From: Morchella semilibera
Lineage: Eukaryota; Ascomycota; Pezizomycetes; Pezizales; Morchellaceae
Reading direction: 5' to 3'
DNA length: 64,000 bases
Assembly (NCBI GenBank): GCA_009192285.1
Contig: WBVU01000011.1
Coordinates: 1,360,668 to 1,424,667 of the forward strand
Shown here one piece after another: positions 63,067-64,000 of this stretch. Within the stretch, counting starts at the first letter, position 1. The number at the start of each line of letters is the position of its first letter. Under the pieces are notes generated by a model. The model was not told the DNA's origin. It was given only the letters and a program-made list of their open reading frames with translations, and did not search any database. The position numbers and the translations under genes are program-made.

Positions 63067-64000
63067 ATAATCAACATACACCATCGACACGAACATTACC
63101 CTAGTAAAGCTTAGGGTTGGAGGCAAGGCTGTTTTTCGGTGGCTCGGAAACAGTGGGTTGATGGAGCTTAGGACGAGTGACGAAGGCTATGGTAGCTTCA
63201 TCCAAGGGTGGTTATACCGTTAAAGTTTTTTTGGTCTTCTTTTGGCCGGTTTTGTTTATTAACTTTACTGGCGCTTATTTGCTTGGTTGATTGCGCGCTT
63301 TTTTTCGACTTATTTTTGGTTTGGTGAAGTCCTGGTGTTCTATTCTTTTCGGAGCGTTCGATGATACTATGTACAGTATTAGTATTAGTTTATTTTATTC
63401 TCTCCTTTGTCACCATTGTTTGGTTCTGGGAAGCCCAGCATTCGGTTTATTTTGTGATAATGTTTCTGCGTTTCCAAATGGTGGGCAACACTATTGTCAA
63501 TGTTTTGTATCTACACAGTACGGCACAGAAAGGCATAGTGGTCGCATGTTGCGGGTTGCGCAGGGTACCTTAAAAATATCAGACTACATGTAGTAGCATA
63601 GAATTCTTGAGTAATTTAGTACCATAGTTGTCACTCTAAAGTTTAGGTTGCATGTATAGTGGCGGACACTCAAAACCGACCCTTAGTTAAGTTGTTCTAG
63701 AAGCTATGGGGAAGTGGTTTTTTAATTATGTCGAAATCCCTTCTGTAGGGCTGTTGGGGGTAGGTAACAGAACTATTTTACAGAAGGACTTTCTTCCTGG
63801 ACAAGTGTTGTGGTGTTGAAAGTCAGTGGTTGAAGGATAGTTTGATGGTCGGTTCTGTGTGTCCGCCACTGTACCTGTTGTGAGGCCCCTTTACTTTCCC
63901 AGAAACCAATACTTTACATATAATCAACTAGCCGCCAGGTGCCGCAACAAGTTCAAATTACGACCTATCAGCCGTTCCATCCCTAGCCATATCGCGGCAG
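63067..64000. other. 3' flank of rho3 and window end
   Basis: No supported gene. It contains the 219-bp MITE at 63655-63873 and a TACATGTA motif near 63584. Confidence 0.5.
63655..63873. mobile_element. 219-bp MITE, GTGGCGGACAC family
   Basis: The left end TATAGTGGCGGACACTCAAA and the reverse complement of the right end (TACAGTGGCGGACACACAGA) agree at most positions and continue with AACCGACC in both. TA ends suggest a TA target duplication. Its terminal core is shared with the 456-bp element at 31094-31549. An internal inverted pair (CTTCTGTAG/CTACAGAAG type, near 63740 and 63780) is also visible. Noncoding. Confidence 0.8.

Overview
This window looks like nuclear DNA of a filamentous ascomycete (Pezizomycotina). 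Spliced genes carry short introns (38 to about 140 nt, GT..AG, CTAAC/CTGAC-like branch sites). The gene set is ascomycete: NoxR with TPR and PB1 domains, TORC2 Rictor/Ste16, PTS1-tagged urate oxidase and Rho3. Intergenic DNA is long and rich in microsatellites and small inverted-repeat elements. No prokaryotic operon, rRNA or convincing tRNA gene was seen. I cannot name the genus; a lineage with spacious intergenic DNA (for example Pezizomycetes) is only a guess.

Layout. 2.15-7.43 kb (-): one long six-exon gene that joins two CCCH zinc fingers, an RG/Q-rich region, a proline-rich minisatellite, an F-box and a leucine-rich-like tail. 9.84-10.96 kb (-): ccs1, copper chaperone for SOD1. It is divergent from 11.30-12.05 kb (+), mitochondrial ribosomal protein uL13m, with an inverted repeat in the shared promoter. 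12.26-13.51 kb (-): urate oxidase. 14.87-19.68 kb (+): Ste16/Rictor. 22.63-24.26 kb (+): RING plus LON-domain protein. 24.3-34.5 kb: gene-free, rich in MITEs. 34.52-36.76 kb (+): noxR. 43.19-44.10 kb (+): acidic fungal protein of unknown function. 50.64-52.03 kb (+): universal stress protein family. 55.58-56.98 kb (-): Mediator subunit Med27. 57.36-58.35 kb (-): mitochondrial enoyl-CoA hydratase, divergent from 58.82-59.62 kb (+), RER1. 62.06-63.07 kb (+): rho3.

Sequence quality. Seven genes (about 11.6 kb of coding sequence) read through with every exon phase matching. Six others, in two blocks (11.4-19.6 kb and 56.6-59.4 kb), carry at least 19 single-base insertions or deletions, mostly at short homopolymers, while the protein on both sides stays well conserved. 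I favour residual assembly error in these blocks over pseudogenes; raw reads would decide.

Mobile DNA. Several families of 90-460 bp elements with terminal inverted repeats and TA at the ends (mariner/pogo-type MITEs) lie between genes. Two insertions with perfect 15-bp flanking duplications share a (TTGA)n-TACTTCATACATGT end. A palindrome, TACATGTA, recurs in most intergenic stretches. The genes are mostly housekeeping or signalling and do not form a cluster; the most unusual object is the CCCH-zinc-finger/F-box fusion.
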